A stretch of DNA of 64,000 nucleotides from an uncultured beta proteobacterium (GTDB lineage Bacteria; Pseudomonadota; Gammaproteobacteria; Burkholderiales; Burkholderiaceae_C): contig CAIRAW010000067.1 of the NCBI GenBank assembly GCA_903876735.1, positions 45,161 through 109,160 on the forward strand, given 5' to 3'. The notes beneath the pieces are model-generated. The model was given only the letters and a program-made list of their open reading frames with translations, was not told the DNA's origin and ran no database searches. Position numbers and translations under genes: made by a program. Below, piece after piece: positions 39,972-50,051 of this stretch; within the stretch, counting starts at the first letter, position 1; each line of letters begins with the position of its first letter.

Positions 39972-40964
39972 TTAGACGTGACCCCAAAACAGCAGTGCAT
40001 CACGCCCTTGCACCAGCAGGTCTGTTTTGGCCCCGACCGGCAAGACCACCTTGGTGGCGACATGGCCGTAGGGCAAATTGGTCAGTACGGGTACCTTCAC
40101 TCGCTGGCGCAACCAATTCACCACCGTAGCCAGTTTGTAACCGCGGTCATGCGGCACCAGTTTGAACTCGGTAAATTGACCGAGCACTATGGCCTTCTGG
40201 CGACCCAGAACACCGGCGTGTAGCAATTGGGTCAGCATGCGCTCGATACGGTAGGGGTGCTCAGCCACATCCTCCAGGAACAGAATCCCTTTGCTGATTT
40301 GTGGGAAATAAGGCGTTCCCAGCAGCGATGTCAGCACTGACAGATTGCCGCCCCACATGACGGCGTTTTTCACGGAACACTCTGCTTGCGCCTCAGGGGC
40401 CGCTGCGTCCTCAGACGGGTTCAGCGCGCCCGCTTGGCTCTCCCGAAGTTGCCGCCAACCGGCGCCCTCCCCTTGGCCGCGAATCAGATCGTCGAAGCAG
40501 GCTTCCATGATGTCGTCAGGCACGCGTTCTTCGCCATGGCCATCGGGCTGATCCGGTTTGCCACCGACCCCAAAACCCTCGCACAGCGCTGGGCCCGCCC
40601 AGGTGACGGCACCCGTGCGGGCCAGCACCGCACTTTGGAAAGCTGTGAAATCACTGATGCCGACAAACAACATGCCTTTTGCAACGGCTTTGGCGATTTT
40701 TTTATAGTCAATACCGTCCAGAATGCGGCTCAGGCCGTAACCGCCGCGCGAGATCAGAGCGACATCGGCACCACTGGCGGCAGCACGGTGAATGGCAGCC
40801 AGGCGCGTCACGTCGTCGCCGGCAAAGCGCAGATAGCTGGCCAGTGCCGCGCTGTCAATTTCCACCTCATGGCCGAGCGCCTGAAGTCGAGCCACACCGC
40901 GCTTGAAAGCGACCTTGTCACGCACAGCCCCGGACGGGGAATAGATGTAGATGTGTTTCTTCAT
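39972..40964 (-). CDS. ldcA: LD-carboxypeptidase (peptidase S66)
   Basis: IYSPSGAVRDKVAFKRGVARLQALGHEV, ALISRGGYGLSRILDGIDY, MWGGNLSVLTSLLGTPYFP. Confidence 0.92.
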   Translation of the reverse strand: MKKHIYIYSPSGAVRDKVAFKRGVARLQALGHEVEIDSAALASYLRFAGDDVTRLAAIHRAAASGADVALISRGGYGLSRILDGIDYKKIAKAVAKGMLFVGISDFTAFQSAVLARTGAVTWAGPALCEGFGVGGKPDQPDGHGEERVPDDIMEACFDDLIRGQGEGAGWRQLRESQAGALNPSEDAAAPEAQAECSVKNAVMWGGNLSVLTSLLGTPYFPQISKGILFLEDVAEHPYRIERMLTQLLHAGVLGRQKAIVLGQFTEFKLVPHDRGYKLATVVNWLRQRVKVPVLTNLPYGHVATKVVLPVGAKTDLLVQGRDALLFWGHV

Positions 40965-40989
40965 GATGGGTCAGCCTCGGGGTTTATTG

Positions 40990-42024
40990 TCATGCTTGTA
41001 CCCAATGCGCAAAGGCGCGTTGCGCGGCCTGGTGGCCTGTGTCGGGAAACGGGGCGGCGTATGCAGGGTCGCTGGCGTCAGCCGTGATGTCCAGCAGCAG
41101 TTCGCCAACAAAACGTTCGACTTCGCTGGCGGCCAGGGCGGACCCCAGAGTTTCCCCGGCGTTTTGCCGCACCACGACGCAACGCTGCAATTCCAGGCGC
41201 GCCACCAGCGCACCCAGCACGCGGCGATGCCGCTCGGCGTCATGCCAGCTTTCTTTCTTGGGCTTGTCGCTCATGCCAAAACCAATCAGGTCCGGCGCCA
41301 CCACGCGGTGACCGGCCGCCAGCCAGGCTGCGATGTGCTGACGAAACACATAGCTCCAGGCCACGCCGTCGTGCAGACACAGATAGCATTGCGCTGCATC
41401 GCGCGGTCCGACATCAAGATAATGCAGGCGCAGGCCGTCCAGACCGGGCAAGTCACTGGCGTAATGCCCCTCCCATGGGTAATCCGGCAGCGCCGCAAAA
41501 CGCGTTGCGGGCGTGCGCAAGGCGTCCTGGCGAAGCGGACTGGCCGTTTCCTGCAATTGCTCGCGCCGGTGCATGAAAAAGTCCTGCAACAAAGCCGCGC
41601 ACTCGGCCTGCTGCAAACCGCCCTGCACTTGGGTCTGGTGATTGAGTTGAGGGTTTGCGAACAGGTTCAGCACCGATCCGGCCGCGCCCGCCTTGGGGTC
41701 CGGCGCGCCAAACACCACGCGTTTGAGCCGTGCCTGCAAAATGGCGCCGGCGCACATGGCACAGGGCTCGAGCGTGACAAACAATTCGCAATCGGTCAGC
41801 CGGTAGTTCGCCATCAGTTTGGCTGCTGTACGTAGCGCGACGATTTCAGCGTGCGCACTCGGGTCGTGCTGGCCGATGGGCGCATTGCCGCCAACCGCAA
41901 TCACCTGTCCCGATCGCACCAGTACGGCGCCAACCGGTACCTCGCCAGCTGCAGCAGCCGCCCTGGCTTGGACCAAGGCAATCTGCATGAAATCGCCATC
42001 CGCCATGGACGCCACCTGTTCCAC
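40990..42024 (-). CDS. tadA: tRNA adenosine(34) deaminase TadA fused to a truncated alpha/beta-hydrolase-like domain
   Basis: Deaminase motifs HAEIVALRTAA and TLEPCAMCAGAI; C-terminal LHYLDVGPRDAAQCYLCLHDGVAWSYVFRQHIAAWLAAGHRVVAPDLIGFGMSDKP hydrolase-like. Confidence 0.9.
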   Translation of the reverse strand: MEQVASMADGDFMQIALVQARAAAAAGEVPVGAVLVRSGQVIAVGGNAPIGQHDPSAHAEIVALRTAAKLMANYRLTDCELFVTLEPCAMCAGAILQARLKRVVFGAPDPKAGAAGSVLNLFANPQLNHQTQVQGGLQQAECAALLQDFFMHRREQLQETASPLRQDALRTPATRFAALPDYPWEGHYASDLPGLDGLRLHYLDVGPRDAAQCYLCLHDGVAWSYVFRQHIAAWLAAGHRVVAPDLIGFGMSDKPKKESWHDAERHRRVLGALVARLELQRCVVVRQNAGETLGSALAASEVERFVGELLLDITADASDPAYAAPFPDTGHQAAQRAFAHWVQA

Positions 42025-42245
42025 TATTTCTCGTCAGGCATGGGGCGTGGGGTCCGCATGGCAGCCTCCAGCGCCTGCTTATACTGCTCGGGCTGGTTCT
42101 TGGCAGGCAGAGCGCTGGCAGAGTCTTTGGGATTGGACAGCACCGACGGCGCGGTTGGTCCGCTGCTGCGCAATTGCTGCCTGACCAGGAGACCGGTGAC
42201 AGCAAGGGCCAGCAGCAAGCCCGCGATGCCAAAAAGTCCTTTCAT
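42024..42245 (-). CDS. Small single-pass membrane hypothetical protein
   Basis: [22 protein letters not shown]-terminal hydrophobic segment; overlaps neighbours in frame-coupled fashion. Confidence 0.65.
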   Translation of the reverse strand: MKGLFGIAGLLLALAVTGLLVRQQLRSSGPTAPSVLSNPKDSASALPAKNQPEQYKQALEAAMRTPRPMPDEK

Positions 42246-42880
42246 GCCTGCTCACCCAGGTTCAGCCGGTCCATCCAAAGCGCCAATGCACGTTGATTGT
42301 CATCACCCGCCTCGTAAACAGCCTTCATGGCGGCGTGAGACTCTGGCCGGTGCTGGTTGATCTTGAGTTTGGTTTTCAAATCGGTCACCCGCAGTTCAAA
42401 GCCCACAATACCGGCGAGCATCTTTTGCGCAAACTCATCGCCCAAACCCCGCCACTGTTCGGCGTAGGCGGGTTCGTGATCGCCAATCAGCTTCTTGAGT
42501 AAGCGGTCTTTCGCCTCCGGTTCTTCGATCACGCTGGCCTCCACCCTGCACTGCACGGCAAGGTAGTTCCAGGTTGGCACCCGCGCCAGGTCCGGATAGA
42601 CCTGGGGTGACAGGTAGGCGTGCGGCCCCATAAATGTCACCGTCGCCGCCGGGCGGGTCTGCAAATACCGCCAGTGCGGATTGCCTTTGGCACAGTGACC
42701 CAGCAAGACCAAATGATCGGCGCGTTCCTCCAGATACAGGGGAAGGTGTGTGACGTAGACTGAGCCTGCGTCGTCCAGACTGATCAGGCTGGCAAACGGA
42801 TGCTCACGCATGAGCAACAAAGCGTGGCTAGCATCGTCAGTCTTGAATTGGGCTGGCAGATACATGCTATTCCCACTCAA
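42242..42880 (-). CDS. FMN-binding negative transcriptional regulator, PaiB family
   Basis: [64 protein letters not shown]. Confidence 0.92.
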   Translation of the reverse strand: MSGNSMYLPAQFKTDDASHALLLMREHPFASLISLDDAGSVYVTHLPLYLEERADHLVLLGHCAKGNPHWRYLQTRPAATVTFMGPHAYLSPQVYPDLARVPTWNYLAVQCRVEASVIEEPEAKDRLLKKLIGDHEPAYAEQWRGLGDEFAQKMLAGIVGFELRVTDLKTKLKINQHRPESHAAMKAVYEAGDDNQRALALWMDRLNLGEQA

Positions 42881-44480
42881 TTGTCGCCGGTGGTTTGCTG
42901 CTCACATCATAGGTAACGCGGTTGATGCCACGCACCTCGTTGATGATGCGGCTCGACACTTTCTTCAGCAATGCGTAGGGCAGTTCGGCCCAGTCGGCCG
43001 TCATGAAGTCGCTGGTCTGCACCGCGCGCAAGGCCACCACATAGTCATAGGTACGGCCGTCACCCATCACGCCAACACTCTTGACTGGCAGAAATACGGT
43101 GAAGGCCTGACTGGTCAGGTCGTACCAGCTTTTACCGCTTTCTTCGTCGATAAAGTTGCGCAGTTCTTCAATGAAGATAGCGTCCGCACGGCGCAACAGA
43201 TCGGCGTATTCCTTCTTCACTTCCCCCAGAATCCGCACGCCCAACCCGGGGCCCGGGAACGGATGGCGGTACACCATGGCGTGTGGCAAGCCCAGCGCCA
43301 CACCGAGTTCACGCACTTCATCTTTGAACAATTCGCGCAGGGGTTCGAGCAGCTTCAGACCCAGTTGCTCCGGCAAGCCGCCCACGTTGTGGTGGCTCTT
43401 GATGACGACGGCCTTCTTGTTGCCAGCGCCGCCCGACTCGATCACGTCTGGATAAATCGTTCCCTGCGCCAGCCAGGCGACATGGCGCGACTGATCGCTC
43501 TTGAGCTTGCTCGCCTCGCTCTTGAACACCTCAACGAATTCGCGGCCAATGATCTTGCGCTTGGCCTCGGGTTCACTGACCCCGGCCAGATGTCCGAGGA
43601 ACTGGTCTGCTGCGTCGACCCGGATCACCTTGGCGTGCAGTTTGCCAACAAACATGTCCATCACCATGTCGCCTTCATCCAGGCGCAACAAGCCATGGTC
43701 GACAAAGACACAGGTCAGTTGGTCCCCGATGGCGCGGTGAATCAGCGCTGCAGCCACCGATGAATCGACGCCGCCCGACAGGCCAAGGATGACTTCTTCC
43801 TGCCCCACCTGGGCCCGGATTTTCGCAACCGCTTCGCTGATGTAGTCACCCATGATCCAGTCCGGACGCGTGGCACAGATGTCGAGAACAAAGCGCTCCA
43901 GAATCGCAGCACCGCGCTTGGTGTGCGTAACTTCCGGATGAAACTGGACGCCGTAAAAACGCCTCTCTTCATCGGCCATGCCGGCAATCGGGCAACTGTC
44001 CGTGCTGGCCATCAGTTTGAAACCATGCGGCATCGCCGTGACCTTGTCGCCGTGGCTCATCCAGACCTCAAGCATGCCGTGGCCCATGGGCGTTGCATAG
44101 TCCTGAATCCCGTCAAGCAACTGCGTATGGCCGTGCGCCCGCACATCGGCCGGACCGAATTCGCGCTGATGGCCGCTCTGGACGACACCGCCGAGTTGGT
44201 GCGCCATGGTCTGCATGCCGTAGCAGATACCCAGCACCGGCACCCCGAGTTCGAACACAGCCTGCGGCGCCTTATCCGTGGTTTCCTCATAGACGCTGGC
44301 ATGGCTGCCCGAGAGAATGATGCCCTTGAGCATGCCGTCACGGGCATAAGCCCGCAACCAGTCCTCGCTCACGTCGCAGGGGTGAACCTCGCAAAACACA
44401 TGCGCCTCGCGTATGCGCCGCGCGATCAGTTGGGTGACTTGGGAGCCGAAGTCAAGAATAAGAATTTTTTGATGCTGCAT
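42867..44480 (-). CDS. guaA: GMP synthase (glutamine-hydrolysing)
   Basis: [47 protein letters not shown]-terminal KPPATIEWE. Confidence 0.97.
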   Translation of the reverse strand: MQHQKILILDFGSQVTQLIARRIREAHVFCEVHPCDVSEDWLRAYARDGMLKGIILSGSHASVYEETTDKAPQAVFELGVPVLGICYGMQTMAHQLGGVVQSGHQREFGPADVRAHGHTQLLDGIQDYATPMGHGMLEVWMSHGDKVTAMPHGFKLMASTDSCPIAGMADEERRFYGVQFHPEVTHTKRGAAILERFVLDICATRPDWIMGDYISEAVAKIRAQVGQEEVILGLSGGVDSSVAAALIHRAIGDQLTCVFVDHGLLRLDEGDMVMDMFVGKLHAKVIRVDAADQFLGHLAGVSEPEAKRKIIGREFVEVFKSEASKLKSDQSRHVAWLAQGTIYPDVIESGGAGNKKAVVIKSHHNVGGLPEQLGLKLLEPLRELFKDEVRELGVALGLPHAMVYRHPFPGPGLGVRILGEVKKEYADLLRRADAIFIEELRNFIDEESGKSWYDLTSQAFTVFLPVKSVGVMGDGRTYDYVVALRAVQTSDFMTADWAELPYALLKKVSSRIINEVRGINRVTYDVSSKPPATIEWE

Positions 44481-44518
44481 ATTTAGGCCTGCTGATGCGG
44501 GTCCCCATATCCAGAAAC

Positions 44519-44606
44519 ACCGTGGAACCGGCTAAGCCGGGCCACAGGTGTTGCCCCCTGCAAGGGGGGTGGCGTAGCGACACGCAGTGCGCGAAGCCTG
44601 GGGGTG
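44519..44606. repeat. Candidate REP-like intergenic repeat between guaB and guaA
   Basis: CCGGCTAAGCCGG palindrome, CCCCCT-gca-AGGGGG hairpin, then GGTGGCGTAGCGACACGCAGTGCGCGAAGCCTGGGGG; resembles dispersed Comamonadaceae intergenic repeats from memory. Confidence 0.4.
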
Positions 44607-44611
44607 AGTCA

Positions 44612-46081
44612 TTATTCTGCCCGATAGTTAGGTGCTTCTTTCGTGATCTGCACGTCGTGCACATGGCTTTCGCGGATACCAGCGGTGGTGATTTCGACGA
44701 ACTCGGCGCGGTCCTGCAACTCATCGATCGTCGGGCAGCCACAGTAGCCCATGCTGGCCCGCACGCCACCCGCCATCTGGTAAACAATGGCCACCATCGA
44801 GCCTTTGTAAGGCACGCGCCCTTCAATGCCTTCAGGCACCAGTTTGTCGGCGTTCGGGTTGCCGGTGCTGGATTCCTGAAAATAGCGGTCCGCACTGCCC
44901 TGCTGCATGGCGCCAATGCTGCCCATGCCGCGGTAGCTCTTGTAGCTGCGGCCCTGGAACAGGATCACCTCGCCCGGAGCCTCTTCGGTTCCGGCGAACA
45001 TGCTACCCATCATGACGCTGCTGGCACCGGCCGCCAGGGCTTTGGCAATGTCGCCGCTGTAGCGAATACCACCGTCGGCAATCAGCGGGATGCCGCTGCC
45101 GCGCAGGGCCGTGGCCACACTGTCAATCGCCATGATCTGCGGCACACCAACGCCAGCCACGATGCGGGTAGTACAAATCGAGCCCGGACCAATTCCAACC
45201 TTGACCGCATCGGCACCGGCTTCGGCCAGGGCCAAAGCAGCCGCGCCGGTGGCGATATTGCCGCCGATGACATCGACCTGGGGATAGTTGCGCTTGACCC
45301 AGCGCACGCGCTCGATCACGCCATGGCTGTGGCCGTGCGCCGTATCCACCACGATGGCGTCAACGCCGGCCCGCACCAGGGCTTCGACCCGCTCTTCCGT
45401 GCCTTCACCAACGCCCACCGCCGCGCCGACGCGCAGTTTGCCCTGCGCGTCTCGCGCCGCGTTGGGAAAACTGGTCTGCTTGGTGATGTCCTTGACGGTG
45501 ATCAGGCCCTTGAGTTCAAACGCATCATTGACCACCAGCAGGCGTTCAATCTTGTACTGGTTGAGCAAAACCTTGGCCTGCGCCAGGGTCGTGCCGTCCG
45601 GTACCGTGACCAGTTTGTCACGCTGCGTCATGATGTGGCTGACAGGAAGATCGTAGCGGGTCTCGAAACGCAGATCGCGTCCGGTCACGATGCCCACGAC
45701 TTTGCCGCCGTCGAGAACCGGGAATCCGGAGACGCCAAGCTGTTCCGACAAATTCATGACCTGGCGCACCGTGTGCTGGGGCGTGATCACAACCGGATCG
45801 CGCAGGACGCCGGACTCGTAGCGTTTGACCTTGGCCACCTGTGCCGCCTGTTCCTGCGCGGACATATTCTTGTGAACAATGCCGATGCCACCCTCCTGGG
45901 CAATGGCAATCGCCAGTCGCGCCTCGGTGACGGTGTCCATGGCCGCAGAAACCAGGGGCAGGTTCAATGCAATATTGCGGGAAAAACGGGTGGCGAGAGA
46001 GGTGTCCTTGGGCAGGACCTGAGAGTACGCCGGCACCAACAAGACATCGTCGAAGGTGAGCGCTTTGCCGATTAGGCGCAT
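44612..46081 (-). CDS. guaB: IMP dehydrogenase
   Basis: [27 protein letters not shown] domains; [20 protein letters not shown]; start corrected to 46081. Confidence 0.97.
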   Translation of the reverse strand: MRLIGKALTFDDVLLVPAYSQVLPKDTSLATRFSRNIALNLPLVSAAMDTVTEARLAIAIAQEGGIGIVHKNMSAQEQAAQVAKVKRYESGVLRDPVVITPQHTVRQVMNLSEQLGVSGFPVLDGGKVVGIVTGRDLRFETRYDLPVSHIMTQRDKLVTVPDGTTLAQAKVLLNQYKIERLLVVNDAFELKGLITVKDITKQTSFPNAARDAQGKLRVGAAVGVGEGTEERVEALVRAGVDAIVVDTAHGHSHGVIERVRWVKRNYPQVDVIGGNIATGAAALALAEAGADAVKVGIGPGSICTTRIVAGVGVPQIMAIDSVATALRGSGIPLIADGGIRYSGDIAKALAAGASSVMMGSMFAGTEEAPGEVILFQGRSYKSYRGMGSIGAMQQGSADRYFQESSTGNPNADKLVPEGIEGRVPYKGSMVAIVYQMAGGVRASMGYCGCPTIDELQDRAEFVEITTAGIRESHVHDVQITKEAPNYRAE

Positions 46082-46218
46082 ATTCTTGGGCTCCAAATCG
46101 CCAATTGTACCCAAGCCAACGCTCAAGACCCGGGCCAGGATGGTGAAAAACGACACTTTGAACGCCGCGCTAAACCTGAGAGCTTGAAAGTTGAACGTGC
46201 TGCACGCTAAACTCGCGC

Positions 46219-46695
46219 ATGCATCAAATTCGTCGCTTCCTCGTAGCCGCAACCTGCCTGGTGTCGCTGGCGGCATCAGCCCAGTGGCAGTGGGTCGACA
46301 AGGACGGCCGCAAGGTCTTCAGCGACCGTGCCCCCCCGCCCGAGGTGCTGGAGAAAGATATTCTGAAACGCCCTGCTGCCCGCAATGCGGCCTCGGCGCC
46401 AGCACCACAAGGCGAGGCCAGCGCGCCCCGGGTCAGTGGCGTCGACAAGGAACTGGCAGACCGAAAGAAGAAGGCCGAGGAGGCGGAGCTAGCCAGACGC
46501 AAGGCCGAGCAAGAGACGTTCCTCAAAGCCAAGATCGAAAATTGCGCCCGCGCCAAGCAGGCCAAGGCGACCTACGAGTCCGTGCAAAGAATTGCCAGGA
46601 CCAACGACAAGGGCGAGCGCGAGATCATGGACGGCGCCAGCCGTGCCGCCGAACTCAAACGCATTCAGGCGATCATCGAGTCCGACTGCAATTAG
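46219..46695 (+). CDS. DUF4124-domain protein
   Basis: Signal peptide, then [22 protein letters not shown], charged coiled-coil tail. Confidence 0.85.
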   Translation: MHQIRRFLVAATCLVSLAASAQWQWVDKDGRKVFSDRAPPPEVLEKDILKRPAARNAASAPAPQGEASAPRVSGVDKELADRKKKAEEAELARRKAEQETFLKAKIENCARAKQAKATYESVQRIARTNDKGEREIMDGASRAAELKRIQAIIESDCN

Positions 46696-46711
46696 GCCCT
46701 CGGAGCCGGCT

Positions 46712-47059
46712 TTAATACCCGGCTTTGGCACCAGCGCGTTTTTTGACAAACAGGCCGGCCGTACGGGCGCCTTGGCGGGCAAAGCGCTCACGCCGCGCCA
46801 CCTTCGGATCAACGCCGAGTGGCCGATAGATTTCAATCCGGTCATTCTCTCGCAGACACTGCGCCAGACTGGCCTTGCGCCCCCACAAGCCAACATGGGC
46901 ATCGCGAAGATCGATCGCCGGAAAGGATTGCAGCAGGCCGCTGGCCTGCAGGGCCTGCAAAACGGTGCTGGAAACTGGCAGCAGCAGCGCGACTTCATGC
47001 ACCTCACGCGCGGCTGGCGAGTAAACCAGCGTCACCGGTATCAGCGCCTCAACCGCCAT
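46712..47059 (-). CDS. RnfH-family protein
   Basis: IPVTLVYSPAAREVHEVALLLPVSSTVLQAL, LRENDRIEIYRPLGVDPKVARRERF; overlaps ratA. Confidence 0.9.
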   Translation of the reverse strand: MAVEALIPVTLVYSPAAREVHEVALLLPVSSTVLQALQASGLLQSFPAIDLRDAHVGLWGRKASLAQCLRENDRIEIYRPLGVDPKVARRERFARQGARTAGLFVKKRAGAKAGY

Positions 47060-47492
47060 AGACCTGACCGGCGCGCTTGACAAACGCATCCACCATGCTG
47101 CCGGCGATCTTGTCAAAAACCGGCCCGACCAGTTTGCTCAGGGCTGCATTGTCAAAGCCGTAGTGAAGCGTCAACTCAACGCGGCAGGCGCGCTCCGAAT
47201 CATCGCCCAGTGGCATGAAATTCCACTCGCCATCGAGGCGGGAAAAAGGGCCATTGACCAGTTTCATGCGCACCTGGCGAGCAGGAACATGCTCGTTGCG
47301 CGTCGTGAAGGTCTGGCGGATGCCGCTGAACGAAATTCCGATTTCAGCCAGCATGCCAAGCTCGTCGCTGCTGACCACGCGCGCCCGGTCACACCAGGGC
47401 AGAAACTGGGAATAGCGGTCGACATCGGTCACCAGCGCGTACATTTCTTGCGGGCTGTACCAGATCAGGACGGACTTCGTTACGGTTTTCAT
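47049..47492 (-). CDS. ratA: RatA-family (START-like / coenzyme Q-binding type) protein
   Basis: SVLIWYSPQEMYALVTDVDRYSQFLPWCDRARV; ratA-rnfH next to smpB is conserved synteny. Confidence 0.9.
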   Translation of the reverse strand: MKTVTKSVLIWYSPQEMYALVTDVDRYSQFLPWCDRARVVSSDELGMLAEIGISFSGIRQTFTTRNEHVPARQVRMKLVNGPFSRLDGEWNFMPLGDDSERACRVELTLHYGFDNAALSKLVGPVFDKIAGSMVDAFVKRAGQVYGG

Positions 47493-47560
47493 AGAATAGG
47501 GACTTGCGCGGGATTGTAGACAAGCCTTGTACGCAGCACTTACATCCCCAGATTGACCCC

Positions 47561-48034
47561 ATGGCCAAAAAACCCGAAACCGCTGCCCGCATTGCCGACA
47601 ACAAGAAGGCTGCCTACAACTATTTCTTTGAGGAGCGTTTCGAGGCGGGTCTGGTGCTGGAAGGCTGGGAGGTCAAATCGCTGCGCGAGGGCAAGGTGCA
47701 ACTGACCGATGGTTATGTGGTTATTCGCGATGGCGAGTTGTTCCTGATCGGCTTGCAGATCACCCCGCTGGGCACGGCATCGACCCACATCAGCCCGGAC
47801 AAGACGCGCACCAAGAAGCTTCTGATGCACAAGGAAGAGATCAAGCGCCTGATTGGCAAGGTCGAGCAAAAAGGCTACACCCTGGTGCCGCTCAACCTGC
47901 ACTGGAAAACCGGCAAGATCAAATGCGACATTGCGCTGGCCAAGGGCAAGGCCGAGCATGACAAGCGCGACACCATCAAGGACCGCGAGGGCAAGCGCGA
48001 AGTGGAGCGTGCCATGAAGGGCCGCAACCGCTAA
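47561..48034 (+). CDS. smpB: SsrA-binding protein
   Basis: [49 protein letters not shown]. Confidence 0.97.
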   Translation: MAKKPETAARIADNKKAAYNYFFEERFEAGLVLEGWEVKSLREGKVQLTDGYVVIRDGELFLIGLQITPLGTASTHISPDKTRTKKLLMHKEEIKRLIGKVEQKGYTLVPLNLHWKTGKIKCDIALAKGKAEHDKRDTIKDREGKREVERAMKGRNR

Positions 48035-48040
48035 GCCGAA

Positions 48041-49168
48041 TCAGCGCAAATTGCGCAAGGGATGCGCGTGAGCCGGCCACGGACTCTCGAAGAACGGCGA
48101 CACCATGACGGCAGTCACCTCTTCCACAGCGCCAGGCCGCCACTTCGGGGACTGGTCTTTGTCAACCGCCAGGGCCCGTATGCCCTCGACCGTTTCGCTG
48201 CTGATTCCGATCCGTCCCAGATGCCGGGTGTTGAAACAGTGGCGCACCATGTCACGTTCCATGCGCAGATCATCGGCCAGCGACAGGCCTCGCGCGCGGC
48301 GAATTTGCGCCAGCACCACGTGCAGCATCAGGGGCGAGCGCGAGCGCAAGGTGGCGGCCGTTTGCTGCGCCCAGACCGAGTCCTCGGCTTCCAGCGCAGC
48401 CAAGATAGCCGTGACCGACTCAAGCGAAAAGAAGCGCTCAATCTGCACCGTCAAATCGATTGGCAGCGAGTCGGCAGCGACGGCATGGCGCGCAAGCCAG
48501 ACGTCGAGAGCCTGTGGCGCGTCGACAGCCACCTCGGCCAGCGCCTCCCAAGCTGACACCAGTTGGCCAACGTCGAAGCAGACATCGGCCAGACCGAAGG
48601 CCAGCGCCTGTGGGGCCCCTATCACTTCGCCGGTCAAGGCCAGCCATTCACCCACGTGCCCGGGACAACGGCTCAGAAAATAGCCGCCACCGACGTCCGG
48701 AAACAAACCGATATTGGTCTCGGGCATGGCCATCTTGGTACGCTGCGTGACGATCCGGGTCTTGGCGCCCTGGGCAATACCCATGCCCCCACCCATCACG
48801 ATCCCGTCCATGAAGGCGATAAAGGGCTTGGGGTAGCTGTGGATCAGGTGGTTGAGCGTGTACTCCTCCGTAAAGAAGTCTTCCAGTTCTGCGTTGCCCG
48901 ACAGGGCAGCCTGATGAAAGAAGCGGATGTCACCACCGGCGCAAAAAGCGGCAAAAGGCCCGGTCTTGCTGACGCCGCGAATGGCCACGGCCTGGACCTG
49001 ATCATTGCCGCGCCAAGCCAGCAAACACGTCGTGAGGGTGCGAATCATGCCCAGGGACAAGGCGTTGAGCGCCTGCGGTCGGTTCAGGGTGATGAAGCCA
49101 ACCTGGCCTCGAACTTCGCTCAAAACATCGGGTGCAGTCTGAGTTGTCAGCACGGGTTTGGTTGTCAT
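48041..49168 (-). CDS. Enoyl-CoA hydratase/isomerase family (3-hydroxyisobutyryl-CoA hydrolase-like)
   Basis: GFITLNRPQALNALSLGMIRTL, FCAGGDIRFFHQ, MPETNIGLFPDVGGGYFLSR. Confidence 0.9.
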   Translation of the reverse strand: MTTKPVLTTQTAPDVLSEVRGQVGFITLNRPQALNALSLGMIRTLTTCLLAWRGNDQVQAVAIRGVSKTGPFAAFCAGGDIRFFHQAALSGNAELEDFFTEEYTLNHLIHSYPKPFIAFMDGIVMGGGMGIAQGAKTRIVTQRTKMAMPETNIGLFPDVGGGYFLSRCPGHVGEWLALTGEVIGAPQALAFGLADVCFDVGQLVSAWEALAEVAVDAPQALDVWLARHAVAADSLPIDLTVQIERFFSLESVTAILAALEAEDSVWAQQTAATLRSRSPLMLHVVLAQIRRARGLSLADDLRMERDMVRHCFNTRHLGRIGISSETVEGIRALAVDKDQSPKWRPGAVEEVTAVMVSPFFESPWPAHAHPLRNLR

Positions 49169-50040
49169 TCTCTGCTTCTCCAGCCTATCAATTCATTGGT
49201 CACCAGAGCGCCAATCACCAGCGCCCCACCGGTCAGTACCTGCAGGCGCGGCACCTCATTGGCGCCAAGCCAGGCCAGCAGGATACCGAAAATCACTTCG
49301 AGCAAACCCAGCAAGGACACCTCAGGGGCCTTGAGCACCCTGGCACATAGCACGGCGAGTGCGGACGGGATGGCCAACTGCACCAGACCCAGACCCGCGA
49401 GCAGTAACAGATCATGCGCCGAGGCCTGAAATGGAAAGGCCAGCGGGAGGGTCAGGATGCAGGACATGACGGCGCCTATCAAGACAGCCGGAATCAAATC
49501 GACATCGTGACCCTGGGCGTGGGCATGCTGCGTCAGCGTCCAGTTGGCTGCGCCGGAAAACGGTACACCCAGCGCCACCAGGACACCGACCAGGCTGACG
49601 CCCTGCCCCAACTGACTGCCAAACATGTAGGCAACGCCGGCACCGGCCACAACGATGGCCACCCAGGTCCGAAGCGCGATGCGGTGGCCGATGAAAATGC
49701 GTGCACCCAGCGCCGTGAGCAAGGGTCCGATCGACATGGTCACCAGGACGGTTGCCGTACTGGCAAGCGTCAGCGCCACCATGAAAAAGGTGAACATGCC
49801 GCACCAACACAGGCCCGAGACCCACTGGGCCCAGCCACCGCTGCGCATGCGAGCAAAGACGCCTGTGCCCTGAAAAACGGGCAGGATGACCAGCAGGGCC
49901 AGCACCGTGAAGAAACTGCGCCAGAAGGTCACCTCAAAGCTGCGGGCATGCTCCAGATGGCGCGTCACCACCCCGGCGATGGACCACATCAGGGTCACCG
50001 CCACCATCAGGAGAACCGCCCGGTTGTGGGTGAGCTTCAA
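49165..50040 (-). CDS. EamA/DMT-family transporter
   Basis: About 10 hydrophobic segments, duplicated EamA pattern. Confidence 0.88.
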   Translation of the reverse strand: MKLTHNRAVLLMVAVTLMWSIAGVVTRHLEHARSFEVTFWRSFFTVLALLVILPVFQGTGVFARMRSGGWAQWVSGLCWCGMFTFFMVALTLASTATVLVTMSIGPLLTALGARIFIGHRIALRTWVAIVVAGAGVAYMFGSQLGQGVSLVGVLVALGVPFSGAANWTLTQHAHAQGHDVDLIPAVLIGAVMSCILTLPLAFPFQASAHDLLLLAGLGLVQLAIPSALAVLCARVLKAPEVSLLGLLEVIFGILLAWLGANEVPRLQVLTGGALVIGALVTNELIGWRSRE

Positions 50041-50051
50041 TCCCGCAGTCT

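Noticed and set aside
44495-46075. 526-aa plus-strand ORF opposite guaB
   Set aside because: Shadow ORF of a housekeeping gene.
47049-47492. ratA as evidence of a toxin-antitoxin module
   Set aside because: ratA-rnfH beside smpB is conserved core synteny; the START-like family is often a ubiquinone-binding type and no antitoxin is evident.
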